From Amoebidium appalachense (taxonomy: Eukaryota > Ichthyosporea): DNA of 64,000 bases. The stretch lies in NCBI GenBank assembly GCA_963693365.1, contig CAVNZM010000007.1, positions 124,001 to 188,000 of the forward strand, given 5' to 3'. Below the pieces are notes generated by a model. It was not told the DNA's origin and did no database searches. It saw only the letters and a program-made list of their open reading frames with translations. The position numbers and the translations under genes are program-made. This document shows positions 42,480 through 54,384 of this stretch, one piece after another. Numbering within the stretch: the stretch's first letter is position 1; each line of letters begins with the position of its first letter.

Positions 42480-43528
42480 GAGGGGAGGTTGCGTGTGTGC
42501 TGAGAAGCTCTGTTTTTTCCAGGGTGCGCAGCAAACTGCTTAGCCTGCAGGCCTACACGGCACTGAGTGTTGTTGCAGCAGCAGCAGCCATCAGCCATGC
42601 CGTGCAGAGGGTCGGGGTGTGGCCTAGTGGAAGCCACCCACTATTGCTGGTTATGGGCGCCATGTTCAGAGACAAGCTGTGTGTCGTGGTGGGTGCATGG
42701 GGCAGGCGTGGGGTGGGGGCGATTGGATGGGTGTGGGTGGGGTGGTGGGTGACGTATACATGGGTGTGGTGGTGGGTGATTAGATGTGGGTGGGGTGGTA
42801 GGTGTTTATAGACAAGATGGATATGGTGGTGGGTGACCTATGCATGTGTTTGGTGGTAGGTGACCTATGCATGGGTGTGGTGGTAGGTGACCTATGCATG
42901 TGTGTGGTGGTAGGTGACCTATGCATGTGTGTGGTGGTAGGTGACCTATGCATGTGTGTGGTGGTAGGTGACCTATGCATGTGTGTGGTGGTAGGTGACC
43001 TATGCATGTGTGTGGTGGTAGGTGACCTATGCATGTGTGTGGTGGTAGGTGACCTATGCATGTGTGTGGTGGTAGGTGACCTATGCATGTGTGTGGTGGT
43101 AGGTGACCTATGCCTGTGTGTGGTGGTAGGTGACCTATGCATGTGTGTGGTGGTAGGTGACCTATGCATGTGTGTGGTGGTAGGTGACCTATGCATGTGT
43201 GTGGTGGTAGGTGACCTATGCATGTGTGTGGTGGTAGGTGACATAAACATGTGTGTGGTGGTTGCTGCGACTAAACATACTCCTGCCTTATCTTCTATGC
43301 AGCCCATGGTACACGCTGCCACGTGACTTGCATCTCCCCCTACACATGCATATATCTAACCCCCCCTCCCCCTCCTAGACGATGGTCAACATGGCCTACA
43401 CTTTGCTGCTGTGGCTGGCAAAGGCCCTGCAGGCAATCATCTTTGGCCAGTTAAGGGTCATCGAGAGCCAGGTGCCTTATTCTATATTTTTATTATTTTT
43501 TACTTTTATTTGTTTGTTTTTTTTGTGG

Positions 43529-43570
<42 letters not shown>

Positions 43571-44591
43571 GTCTCGAAGCACGAAGGATCGAATCTCCCA
43601 AAAAGCTCGTCTATGGCTTGCGGTGTGCACGTGATGATGATCTGTGTGCGTGCGCGCGGGGCAGCGAGGGAAGGGGTAGGGTGAGGGGGGGGGGGGGGGG
43701 GGGGGGGGGGGTGTCGCACTAATAAGTGTATGAAAAGTGACGTATGTGTTTGTGTGTGCGGGTAGGGGAAGGGGAGGGGGGGGGTGGGGGGTGCATATGT
43801 TCATGTTTGCCTGTTTGGTCGAGTTTGTCCTTTTTATGAAGTGGGCATAGTAGGTCAACAGACAGCGTGTCAGTAGAAAGGGGATCCCCCCCTACCCCCC
43901 GCTCCCCCACCCCCACCCCCACCCCGTTCCCCCCTCTCCCCCTCCCCTTTCTCTTCCTCCCCCCCCCCCCCCCCCTTCCCCCCTTTTGTGAAGGGTTGCC
44001 TGTTGGTCGACCTTGTTCCTTTGCTTTTTTGTTTATTTGCTTCTTGGCCATGTAGTATGGCAGCAACAAGGACCAGTGCTTTGTTTCTGCTGCTCACACT
44101 GATTTGTTTGCAGCACATGTACGACCGGCTGCTCAACTATCTCATGTACAAGATCATGTTTATCAGCGCAATCCTTGAGCCGGACCTCAAGGTGTTTTTT
44201 TTTTGTTTTTTTTGTTTGTTTTTTTTGTTTGTTTTTTTGGTGGGGGTGGGGCGGGGAGGGGGGTGAGCGGGGAGGGGGGGGGGGGGGAGAGGGGGAGGCA
44301 GGCTGAAAGGTGGTGGGTTGAAGCTGTTGTATGTGTGCACTTTTGTGGAGTGTCTGCTAGCGGTTAGAGGGATTACGGGAGGGAATGTGTGAGGGTAGAT
44401 GGGCGCCTATGTGTGTGTGTGGGTGTGGGTGCATGAGCGTGTGTGGGTTGGGGTGATAGTGGGTGCATGTAGGTGGGTGTAGGTGTTTGTGCGTTTGGGT
44501 GGGTGGTGTGGTCGGCAGTATGTGTGTGTGCGTGTGTGGGTGGGTGGGTGGGTGGGTGGGTGGGTGGGTGGGTGATTCAGTGTGTGTGTGT

Positions 44592-44623
<32 letters not shown>

Positions 44624-45910
44624 TTATAAAAAGTATCAGTTTTTGAGAACGTTGCTAGCGTCTGGCCGAGTGGGTATGCATGTGGCCGGGTAGGTGGGTG
44701 GGTGGGTGAGTCGTATGGTGAAAGGTGGGGCGCGGAAGATGTTGGAAGGAGGGTGGTGGTGGTGGGGGGGGGGGGGGGGGGGGGGGGGAGGGAGGGAGTG
44801 TGCTCAGCCCGACCCAACATGGTCGGCGTGTGTTTCCAGGCTGCACTGCACGTGCCCTGGGCCTGCACGTGCACTGCACGTGCCCTGGGCCTGCACGTGC
44901 CCTGCAGCCACACGTGCACGTAACTCACAGACACCCACGTGCAGGAGCTGGTGGTGTGGACCACTTGGTTCTCCTTCCTCGGCTTTCTACGTGTCTTCAG
45001 CATGTTGGCCAGAGACCGCTTCGAATATGTACGTGCCAGCTACGTGCCTGTCTGCTGCACTGATAGTTGTGCATCTGAAGAGAAAAAAGGGAGGGGGGGG
45101 GGGGGGGAGGGGGAAGGGGGGGACGTGGGGGGAGGGGGGGGGGGGGGGGGGGGGGGGCACTTCATGAACTCATCAAGGTTGATAATGCTATAAGCGTGAG
45201 TGGTGGCTGTGTATTTGGATTTGTTTGGTGGATGACAGGCAAGGAGAGTATTTCAAAACACAGAGAGATACATGCGGGCTATGTGTGTGTGCCTGGCTTC
45301 TCCGAATGACGCTGTTTTTTTCCCCCACCCAGCTGACGTTCTCACCGACCACGCCGTGGGGTACACACGTGCGTATTCTTGGGCTGCTGTGTGGCATCCA
45401 GGGACTGAACATGGCATGGCTGGCTGTGTGCCTGGCTGTGTTTGCTGAGGCTGGCATAAGCATAGTGCTGCTGCTGACATTCGAGGTGGGTGTGGGTGGG
45501 TGGATGTGGGTGTATGTGGGTTTGGGTGGGTGTGTGTGTGTGTACGCGTGCATGTGTGTCTGCATGTGTTGGGTGTGTGGGTGCATGTTGGGTTGTGGGC
45601 TTGTGTGTGTTTGTGTACGAGCTGTTTCCCATCGCTCACCGTTAATCCTTGCAGTGCTACACGCTGTTTCCCATGGCTCACCGTTAACCCTTGCAGTGCT
45701 ACACGCTGTTTCTGGACACGCTGCAGACGCAGATCAAGTACTGTGTGCACCTGCACGACCTGGCCATGCCGGGCACGTGGGAGGCACGTGGGGTGTTTGT
45801 GTACCACACGGAGTTTGTGACCGACACGCTCGTGCTGCTGGGCACCCTGGTGCACTACTGCCACGTCATGGTGTGTGTGGGTGGGTGTGTGGGTGGGTGT
45901 GTGGGTGTGT

Positions 45911-45959
<49 letters not shown>

Positions 45960-46727
45960 GGTGTGTGGGTGTGTGGGTGTGTGTGTGGGTGGGTGTGTGG
46001 GTGTGTGGGTGTGTGTGTGTGTGTGGGTGGGTGTGTGGGTGTGTGTGTGGGTGGGTGTGTGGGTGTGTGTGGGGGTGGGTGTGTGGGTGTGTGGGTGTGT
46101 GGGTGGGTGTGTGTGTGGGTGGGTGGGTGTGTGGGTGGGTGTGTGGGTGTGTGTGTGGGTGGGTGTGTGGGTGTGTTGGGTGGGGGGGGGAGGGGGGGGA
46201 GGGGGGGGGTGAAGGGGGGGGGTTGGCTTCGGTGGTGCACGTGGTCGTGTGAGCTGGTTTGAGATCACCGTGTAAAGGGGAAGAGAGGGGGGGGGGGGGG
46301 GGAGTAGACAGGTAGAATGAAATATCACATGGGTGCGGGTTGTGTCTGCAGAGGTGGCTTCTGGTGTAGCAGGTGTGAGCCGGTGCACCCACAGCCTGGA
46401 TCCGGCCATGCACCCGGCACGTGATCATGGCATCGGATTCCTCGCTATACACTTTATCTGCATACGCCAACACAGTGCATACTCTACACGCACTTCATCC
46501 GCACACACCACCACACTGCACATGACACACTTTCTACACATGATATCTTCATCCACACAACAACATACTGACCTTGGCACACAGACGCTACACGGCATGG
46601 CGTTCACCCTGATCGATGCCATCATAGTGCTCAACATACGCACCGTGGGCCAGAGTCTGGCTGCAAAGGTCAAGGGGTACTGGAACTACCGCAGAGCAAC
46701 AAGAAACATGGAGACACAGTGAGTGCC

Positions 46728-46818
<91 letters not shown>

Positions 46819-47082
46819 GCGTGTGCCTGGTATGGTGGGTTGTGGGGGTGGGAGTAGGGAGGTTATCTACTTGTTGATTGTGTGTTTTCTACAAAAAGGG
46901 GTTTTGGGTGTGGGTCTGTATATTTTTGAGTGTGTTTATCTGGATAATGGGTTTTTTGGTGGGAGGGGAGTTTCTGTATGCTCATTGTGTTTGTTCTGCA
47001 TTATCGGGTTTTGGAATGGGGCGATCTATAATGTGATGATGTGTGTTAGTGTTTGGGGGCCGGAGGAGGGGGGGGCCGGAGG

Positions 47083-47127
<45 letters not shown>

Positions 47128-48499
47128 TTCTATTTGTTCACTGGTTTTTTCAAGGGACCTGAAAGTGAGCATGGGCCTGTGCTGTGGTCTGACGGTCCAG
47201 CAGGTTCCACGATGCCAGTGCCTCTGAGCTGCAGCGCTACAACGACACATGTGCCATCTGCAGAGACCACATGCAGGCCGCTAAGTGCCTGCCATGCAGC
47301 CACCTGTTCCACCTGTACGTGCATGCGTGCATGTGTGTGTGTGTATGCACGTGCATGTGTGTGTGTATGCATGCACGTGCATGTATGTGTGAATGCATGC
47401 ACGTCCATGTGTGTGTGTGTGTATGCACGTCCATGTGTGTGTGTGTGTGTATGCATGCACGTGCATGTGTGTGTGTATGCATGCACGTGCATGTGTGTGT
47501 ATGCATGCACGTGCATGTGTGTGTATGCATGCACGTGCATGTGTGCGTGTATTATGCATGCACGTGCATGTGTGTGTGTGTGTATGCATGCACGTGCATG
47601 TGTGTGTGTGTGGGTGTGTGTGTGTATGCATGCACGTGCATGTGTGTGTGTGTGTGTATGCATGCACGTGCATGTGTGTGTGTGTGTATGCATGCACGGG
47701 CATGTGTGTGTGTATGCATGCACGTGCATGTGTGTGTGTGTGGGTGTGTGTATATGCATGCACGTGCATGTGTGTGTGTATATGCATGCACGTGCATGTG
47801 TGTGTGTGTGTGTATGCATGCACGTGCATGTGTATGCGTGTGTGTGTGTGTGTGTATGCATGCACGTGCATGTGTGTGTGTGTTTGCGCGGGGCACAACA
47901 TCCATTCGCACACAGCCACACGTACGTTTGAATGAGCGCTTGCGTGCGCAATATGCATGGGCACACAACCACAATGCATATCTGCAAAAGTGTTTTTGGG
48001 GCTAGCATGCAGGCACACACAACCACGCGCATGTGTGCCTGTGTGCCCAATTACCATGGGGGCATGCATACGCACACAGCCACACACACACGTGCACTTC
48101 TGTAGGCAAGGATCATGGATGGCCACCATGGCTGTGGTGTGTATGTGGGTTTGGGTGGGTTCTGTGTGCGGCATGGATAATAACGCTGCCCTGAGGGGTT
48201 ATCATGTCATATCTGGGCTATCACTTCTTGGTCTGCAACATTTCACAGCTGCTTGTGTAAGTGTAAGTGCCCATGCATGTTGATGTGTGTGTATCCCAGG
48301 ATAGGAACAAGCACACACACGCCCACGTATTAAACACACATGCACATACTCATTTGCTCGCACTTCCGCTTACTAAAACACTTATACACGCACTTTCAAG
48401 TGCACGCCCACTCTCGGCCATGCACACACCGCAAGTAGCTGCACACATACACATGCATGTGCACGTAGGGATGCACAGGCAGACACACAAACACACAAA

Positions 48500-48530
<31 letters not shown>

Positions 48531-48578
48531 CACACGCACGCACGCACGCACGCGCACACACACACACACACACAGGCG

Positions 48579-48621
<43 letters not shown>

Positions 48622-48957
48622 CCTGTATCCGTTCCTGGTTGGAGCACCACAGCAGCTGCCCCACCTGCCGCCGCTCCCTGCTCGAGCCCCCCTCAGATGC
48701 CACCCCCAACCACATCCCAAATCAGTGCGTGCCCCCCTCTTCCCTCCCCCCCCCCCCCCCCCCCTTCCCCTCCCCCCTCTTTTTCACCCAATCCTGCATG
48801 ATGTTGCATGCCTGACTGTACCCTCTACCCCTCAGCCCGTTTGTTCTCATGTGTGTGTGTGTGTTGACTGTTTGATGCTCATGGATGGTGATGCTGGGTC
48901 AAGACGCTAACATATCTGGTGCATTGTGCACCCATACACACACCCATGTGCACACGT

Positions 48958-49053
<96 letters not shown>

Positions 49054-50489
49054 CGCCGCCGCCGCCGCCTTCACCTGGACCAGGCCGAACACACTTGGTA
49101 GGCAACCACGTTGGCATTGTGTGTGTTCACGTATTAATGTTTTTCAGAGTAAGGGAATGTGCACTACACATGTGGTATGTAGCCATGTATGTTTTAACCA
49201 GTGTCATGTGGCAACATGGTATTAATTAGTTTTGTTTGTGCCCCAAGTTGGTTACTTGTGGTACCTGCAGGTGGCATGGTGTTGCAAGCGTGGGAGTGAG
49301 ATGGAGTTGGTGAGGGTGGTGGTTGTTGGGACACACAAACAAGGAAGATGTGGGGTGTATGCTTGAGTGGGTGGTTGGGTGTGTGGGGATAAATGGGGTA
49401 GTGGTGGGGTGGGGGATTGGGGAGGTGGGGTGTGTGTGGGTGTCTGTGTCTGTGTCTGTCTTTTTCTGTGTCAGTGTTTGTTTGTTTTTTTTGTTTTTTT
49501 GGTTGGTTGGTTTGTGTGGGGGGGGGGGGGGGGGGAGAGGGGGGGGGGGGGGGGGGGGGGGGAGGGGGGGGGGGAATTGCTGTTGACGAATCCATCTTTG
49601 GGATGAGTGGCTGTAATGGTTGAGGCAGGGCCAAGTGGGGCCAAAAAACCAGGTGAGAGGTGCGGGAGCATTGAGTGGGGGTTAGGCAGGCATGCAGCAG
49701 ATTCTCTCTCTGTGTGTGTGCGTGTGTGTGCGTCCGGGCGGGCGGGACGGTGGGGGAGGGCCACACACGAGTCTGTGCCGACGGTGGTGGCTGGCTGATA
49801 GCTGCCCTGACACTGTGTTTTGTGCAGTTGGGCGCATGGGCCAGTGGATCAACAGTGCACTGGGTCTGGGTGAGGACACACAGCAGACAGTAGATCCACA
49901 GTGGGTATGTGCATGTGTGTGTGCCTGCATGTGTGTGTGTGTGTGTGTGTGTGTGTGCCTGCATGTGTGTGTGTGTGCCTGCATGTGTGTGTGTGTGTGT
50001 GCCTGCATGTGTGTGTGTGTGTGTGCCTGCATGTGTGTGTGTGTGTGCCTGCATGTGTGTGTGTGTGTGTGCCTGCATGTGTGTGTGCCATGCATGTGTG
50101 TGTGCCTGCATGTGTGTGTGCCTGCCATGCATGTGTGTGCCTGCATGTGTGTTTGCCTGCCATGCATGCATGTGTGTGTGCCTGCATGTGTGTGCCTGCC
50201 ATGCATGCATGTGTGTGTGCCTGCATATGTGTGTGCCTGCATGTGTGTGTGCCTGCCATGCATGTGTGTGTGTGTGCCTGCCATGCATGTGTGTGTGCTT
50301 GGCATGTATGTGTCGGCCTGCCTTTGTGTGCCTTTGTGTTTCGGTGCTGCGTCCCCTCCCCTCCCCCCCTCCCCCCCCCCCCTCCCCCCCCCCCCCCCCC
50401 CCCCCCCCACCCCCACCTCACCCACCCCACCCCGGTGTGTTTGGGTGTGCCTGGAGGGGTCTTTGGCTGTTGTGTGTGCTGTTGAGTGC

Positions 50490-50536
<47 letters not shown>

Positions 50537-51136
50537 TGTGCAATGCACGTGCCTGTGTGTGTGCTGACGGTTGCTGCAGGTTGAACGTGTGGTTGAGCTG
50601 TTCCCCAACATCCCTCGTCAGACAATCATTAACGACCTGGTAAACAACCCCCCCCCTTTTTCTTCCTCACGACGTTTACTGCTGCCCATATCCACCGTTT
50701 GCTCAGTCCCACTGCTTGCCTGTTGCCCTCTTTTTTTGTTTCGTAACACAATATTGCTGTTTGATTAACAATAAAGAGTAGGTGGCATACCGAATGCTTC
50801 TGTCTTCAAGTGTAGATGCAGTTAGAAATCCGTAGGTGGATCTGATGCAGTGTTTGTGCTTGTGCATGGGTTTTCTTTTTTTTACTGTGTCTGTATGTTC
50901 TGTGGGTTTTGAGTGTTGGTCCTGTACCTTTTGCATATTTGCTTCTCTTCTTGTGCGTTGTTGATTTTGTTTATGGGTTTCTTCCGCTAGCCCGCTTCCA
51001 GAAGGCATGTCTATGGCCCTGACGGTTTTATGTATTTCTGCAAGCCCCCTTCCCTTCCTTTGCATATGCATAACATTTGCTCCTGTGCATTCTTACTCTC
51101 TGTGCCGAATATCAACAAACCAACCAACCAACCCCC

Positions 51137-51224
<88 letters not shown>

Positions 51225-51426
51225 CGGTCAGCGGCTCACCCGACCGCACAGTAGAGAACATTCTAGCCGGTCGCCTACCTACCCCACAGGCACCCCCACC
51301 CCAACCGCCACCGCCAGCAGCAGACCCCCTCCCCGACCTCCTGAGACCACTGCTCCCCCTCGACACTATTCCAAGGACTCTGCAAGAGTTGGTGCGTGTG
51401 CCTGTGCTTGTGTGTTTTTTTTTTTT

Positions 51427-51522
<96 letters not shown>

Positions 51523-51683
51523 TGTGTGTGGGTGTGCATTTTCGTCTTGCTCGTTTTCCTTTTTTTTGTTTTCTTTGTAGTACTTTTTTTTTGTTTGTTT
51601 TTTTTTTTTTTGCGTGTGTGTGTGTGTTTGTGTGTGTGGGGTGGTGACGGTGGTGGTGGTGGTGGTGGTGGTGGTGGTGGCCT

Positions 51684-51753
<70 letters not shown>

Positions 51754-51757
51754 GGGG

Positions 51758-51826
<69 letters not shown>

Positions 51827-52239
51827 TAACAGCACTCGAGCATGCACCCGTACACACTACTTCGGTTTAAGCTGTGCCAGCTGGTAATCTATAAGATGTT
51901 GGACGTACGACTACTTTAAAGCGTAGAGCAGGAAGAAGAGATAAGTGGAAGGGAATCCAGCCATAGTTTTATTTGTATACCATGAGAAATACACACACAC
52001 ACACACACACACCACCCCCTCTCACTCACCCTCTCCCCTGCAGCGTGCCGCAGCACCCCCGCTACCCAGAGGTCTTATTGACACACAACAAGGGGACAGC
52101 AGCAGGCTGCTGAGTGCAGGCACACACAGTGGGCCAAGCATGCTGGATGGGGGGAGAGAGGTGCTGGTGGCTAGGCACAGGGCGTAAGTGGTGCTTGTCT
52201 GTGTGGGGGATGTGGTGTGTGTGAGCTTTCTTTTTTTTC

Positions 52240-52303
<64 letters not shown>

Positions 52304-53081
52304 GGGGTGGGGGGGAGGGGGGAATATGAAGCCAGGGGGCAACTGGCATGAATAGTGGGCAAAGGAGAGAATGTTTTGGTATGTGTAACTGTCTCTAGAG
52401 AGCCCTTAGCAGACATTGCTTTCTTCTACGTCGTCCCCCCCCCCCCCCCCCTACACACACACACACACACATTCCTTCTCTCTCTCCGTGTATCTGTGAG
52501 CCCCTTCCCCCCTTCCCCCCTGTTTTCTTCCACATAACCCTTACGGCACAGGTCATTGCACGTGCACACACACCCAGGCACGTGATCTCTCTACTACCCC
52601 CTTCCCTCCCCCTCCCCCTGCCCCCACAAGTGCGCTACACCCTCAACCTGCCTATCACCCCCCCCACCAACCACCCCACCCCCACAGGCGCTACCTTGCG
52701 CGCCACACACCGTTAACCACCCAGCCAAGCCCCCCCAGCAGCCCCATACAACGAAACCCCGACTCTATCACCACCCCACGGCCCTTCACTCTCCCCTCGT
52801 GGCTCTCTGGTTCCTCCCCCACGACACATACCTCCCCTTCTGCCCCCACCCACCTTCCAAATTTGGCGTCACCCCCCGGCCTGCGCCTGCGCGCCACATC
52901 AACCTCCTTGACCAATCAGCAAACAGCCACAAACCCCACACGGTCATTTTTGGGTGGGGGTTTATTGCAGGGCCCAAATTCGGCCCTGGTTGGAAATCCA
53001 TTCCCCCCTTCGGTACAACAAGAGCCAGGCGAAAATGAGGGGGATTACAGTCCCCAAAACACACCTCCCAGCCGACTATGA
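41193..53081 (+). CDS. gp78/AMFR-like ER membrane E3 ubiquitin ligase with CUE domain
   Basis: Sixteen exons: 41193-41215, 42523-42688, 43379-43471, 44114-44191, 44945-45028, 45333-45485, 45697-45870, 46585-46718, 47204-47314, 48620-48724, 49084-49097, 49828-49904, 50580-50639, 51224-51391, 52044-52183, 52688-53081. Phases agree throughout and give 657 aa (animal gp78 is about 640). Residues 1-300 are a multi-pass membrane domain. The RING-H2 finger has ligands C318, C321, C333, H335, H338, C341, C352, C355 ([21 protein letters not shown]). A CUE domain follows at about 400-440 ([20 protein letters not shown], then [10 protein letters not shown]). [15 protein letters not shown] near residue 525 resembles the G2BR segment that binds the E2 Ube2g2. 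The last 120 residues are disordered. It should ubiquitinate misfolded proteins in ERAD. The start gives [20 protein letters not shown], matching the short gp78 N-terminus. Confidence 0.95.
41647..41680. repeat. poly-G tract after a T-rich stretch
   Basis: T-run, then GTT and GGT repeats, then about 34 G in the first intron of the gp78-like gene. A second T11 then G-run pair is at 42340-42383, flanked on both sides by (GT)n arrays (42190-42265 and 42404-42476). Confidence 0.95.
42820..43255. repeat. 27-bp minisatellite in a gp78 intron
   Basis: About sixteen units of GTGTGGTGGTAGGTGACCTA plus TGCATGT in the second intron, mostly identical, with variants at both edges. As 27 is a multiple of three, all frames stay open and give spurious long peptides on both strands. 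Confidence 0.95.
43526..43568. repeat. poly-G tract
   Basis: About 42 bases of G with one A after a T-rich stretch in the third intron. A further 30-base G-run is at 43686-43711. Confidence 0.95.
44191..44288. repeat. T-run then G-run starting at a 5' splice site
   Basis: The fourth gp78 intron opens GTG then T-runs broken by single G, and passes at about 44239 into G-rich DNA. Confidence 0.9.
45621..45704 (+). repeat. 42-bp tandem duplication of a 3' splice site
   Basis: GCTGTTTCCCATCGCTCACC...CTTGCAG|TGCTACAC at 45621-45662 is repeated at 45663-45704 with two mismatches. Each copy has the same CTTGCAG acceptor. Only the second (AG at 45695-45696) opens into the long exon; the first leads to a TAA within about 30 bases. 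Confidence 0.9.
45871..46178. repeat. (GTGTGGGT)n array starting at a 5' splice site
   Basis: Mixed GTGT and GGGT steps fill the first 300 bases of the seventh gp78 intron, followed by G-rich DNA. Confidence 0.95.
46731..46812. repeat. (GT)n array next to a 5' splice site
   Basis: About 82 bases of GT starting 12 bases after the donor GTGAGTGCCCAT of the eighth gp78 intron; poly-G follows at 47086-47126. Confidence 0.95.
47315..47890. repeat. palindromic minisatellite starting at a 5' splice site
   Basis: About 20 units of ATGCATGCACGTGCATGT plus a variable (GT)n spacer. The core GCATGCACGTGCATG is the same as in the PKA-R intron array at 11030-11490. It begins with the donor GTACGTGCATGC itself. 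Confidence 0.95.
48492..48619. repeat. (CA)n / (CG)-rich array ending at a 3' splice site
   Basis: CA repeats with CGCACGCACGCACG and GCGCGCGCGC inserts; the final CACAG is the acceptor of the exon that completes the RING finger. Confidence 0.95.
48957..49070. repeat. (CA)n then (CCG)n before the microexon
   Basis: About 95 bases of CA, then GCCGCCGCCGCCGCCGCC, then TTCACCTGGACCAG, the acceptor of the predicted 14-base exon. Confidence 0.95.
49913..50300. repeat. TGCCTGCATGTGTG minisatellite
   Basis: Units of CCTGCATGTG(TG)n, later alternating with CTGCCATGCATG, start within ten bases of the donor GTATGTGC of the twelfth gp78 intron. Confidence 0.9.
51140..51223. repeat. (AC)n array ending at a 3' splice site
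   Basis: About 83 bases of AC whose last step is the AG acceptor of exon 14 of the gp78-like gene. Confidence 0.97.
51413..51520. repeat. T24 followed by G84
   Basis: An unbroken run of T passes without a spacer into 84 uninterrupted G at 51437-51520, about 20 bases inside the fourteenth gp78 intron. Confidence 0.97.
51686..51825. repeat. poly-G tract, 140 bases with two A
   Basis: Preceded by GGT repeats; only two A interrupt the G-run. With the tract at 51437 it makes this intron one of the most G-rich stretches in the window. Confidence 0.97.
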
Positions 53082-54353
53082 CCACTGTAGGAGTGGGTGG
53101 GTGTCTTGAAAGGATATATCGCGGCATGTCGATTGTGTGGTGTAGCCTTAATGTATTCAGTATTGCGCGAATGACACAGGATATGTACGGCCCAGCCTGT
53201 GGGTTGGTGCTGAAAATATGCGCGAAAGTGTGATTGGTCAGATTTATGATTGCTGCCTTGCCTGGTGCAGCCAATTATTTATATATAATATATTATGGAC
53301 ATTACATGTGAAATGTGTTTTGCCGTCGAATCTTGCAGTGTTTTTGTATTGGTTTTACGGGTTTGCAACCAGGTGTTAGATGCAGAGACATGAATGACCA
53401 CGGCATGCCTGCTTGCAATAATTATTGCTCTTCATACTTGTGATCACTGACTTAAGCATAGAGCACCGACTGTGGATTTTGAAATTTTAAAATAAGTGCT
53501 CTCATGTTGTGCCCACCCATTTATATGGTACCGGTCGACAGGTGGAAGTTTGGGTAAATGTTTTGAATAAATATGCCCGTCGGCTCCAGCTGGCTGAATC
53601 CCAATTTTCTTGCAAAAGGTCGGATGCGCAGCTCATCACCCATACACAGTACACACACGGCACTTAACACGGAAACTGCTACACCCTGTCAATTTGTTTT
53701 TAAACAGGCACATGTACGCTGGAGAGCTATTTAGATCTCTGTCTCCAATCATCCCCCCCACCGAGCACCTTGTCTTGAAACACAAACACACGCACACCAT
53801 GATAAACGTACGCCGGCCTGTACACGTGTGTGCTCACGTATAGGCTGCAGACGTGCATATGCCAGACGTCGTGCACATTAAAGGGGGTTTCTTTTAGCAT
53901 TTCGGGCCGGGTCGGGTCAGAGGGGTTTCTGGCTATTTGATTGGCGTGCTGCGCATCAGCTGCGCACCATCGTTTTGCCGGCAGCAAGGTACAGAGGCGC
54001 CATAATACAACAAAAAAGAAAAAGAAAAGGGGGGAAAAAGAAATACAGAAGGGAATAATATTTATGAAGCGTTAGAAAGAAGATTGCAGTTCATATCATT
54101 GATTTATATGCTGAACAAATGGCATGACCCGGAAGTGCTGGAATGGGGACAATTAATCGGCCTAAACGAAACCCCCCTTAAATTTGCAATGGCATAATTG
54201 TACAAGCACAGTCGCTCCGACACTTTTTCAGGGAGATATATATTTTGGTTGTGGTTGTGGTGGTGGTGGTGGTATTTGGTGTTCCGTATGTAAATTAAAT
54301 GGTGGTGAACATGGTGGTGCGGGTGGGTGGGTGTGCGTGTGGGTTTCACTAAC

Positions 54354-54384
<31 letters not shown>

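Noticed and set aside
42780-43326. Reading frames of 174-180 codons on both strands with VVGDLCMCV or SPTTTHMHR repeats
   Set aside because: Produced by a 27-bp minisatellite inside a gp78 intron.
45253-46473. 406-codon minus-strand frame rich in Thr-His-Pro
   Set aside because: Antisense of the (GTGTGGGT)n array and of gp78 exons 6-7.
51007-51870. Poly-Gly frame of 287 codons and poly-Pro frames on the other strand
   Set aside because: Translations of poly-G; only 51224-51391 is a real exon.
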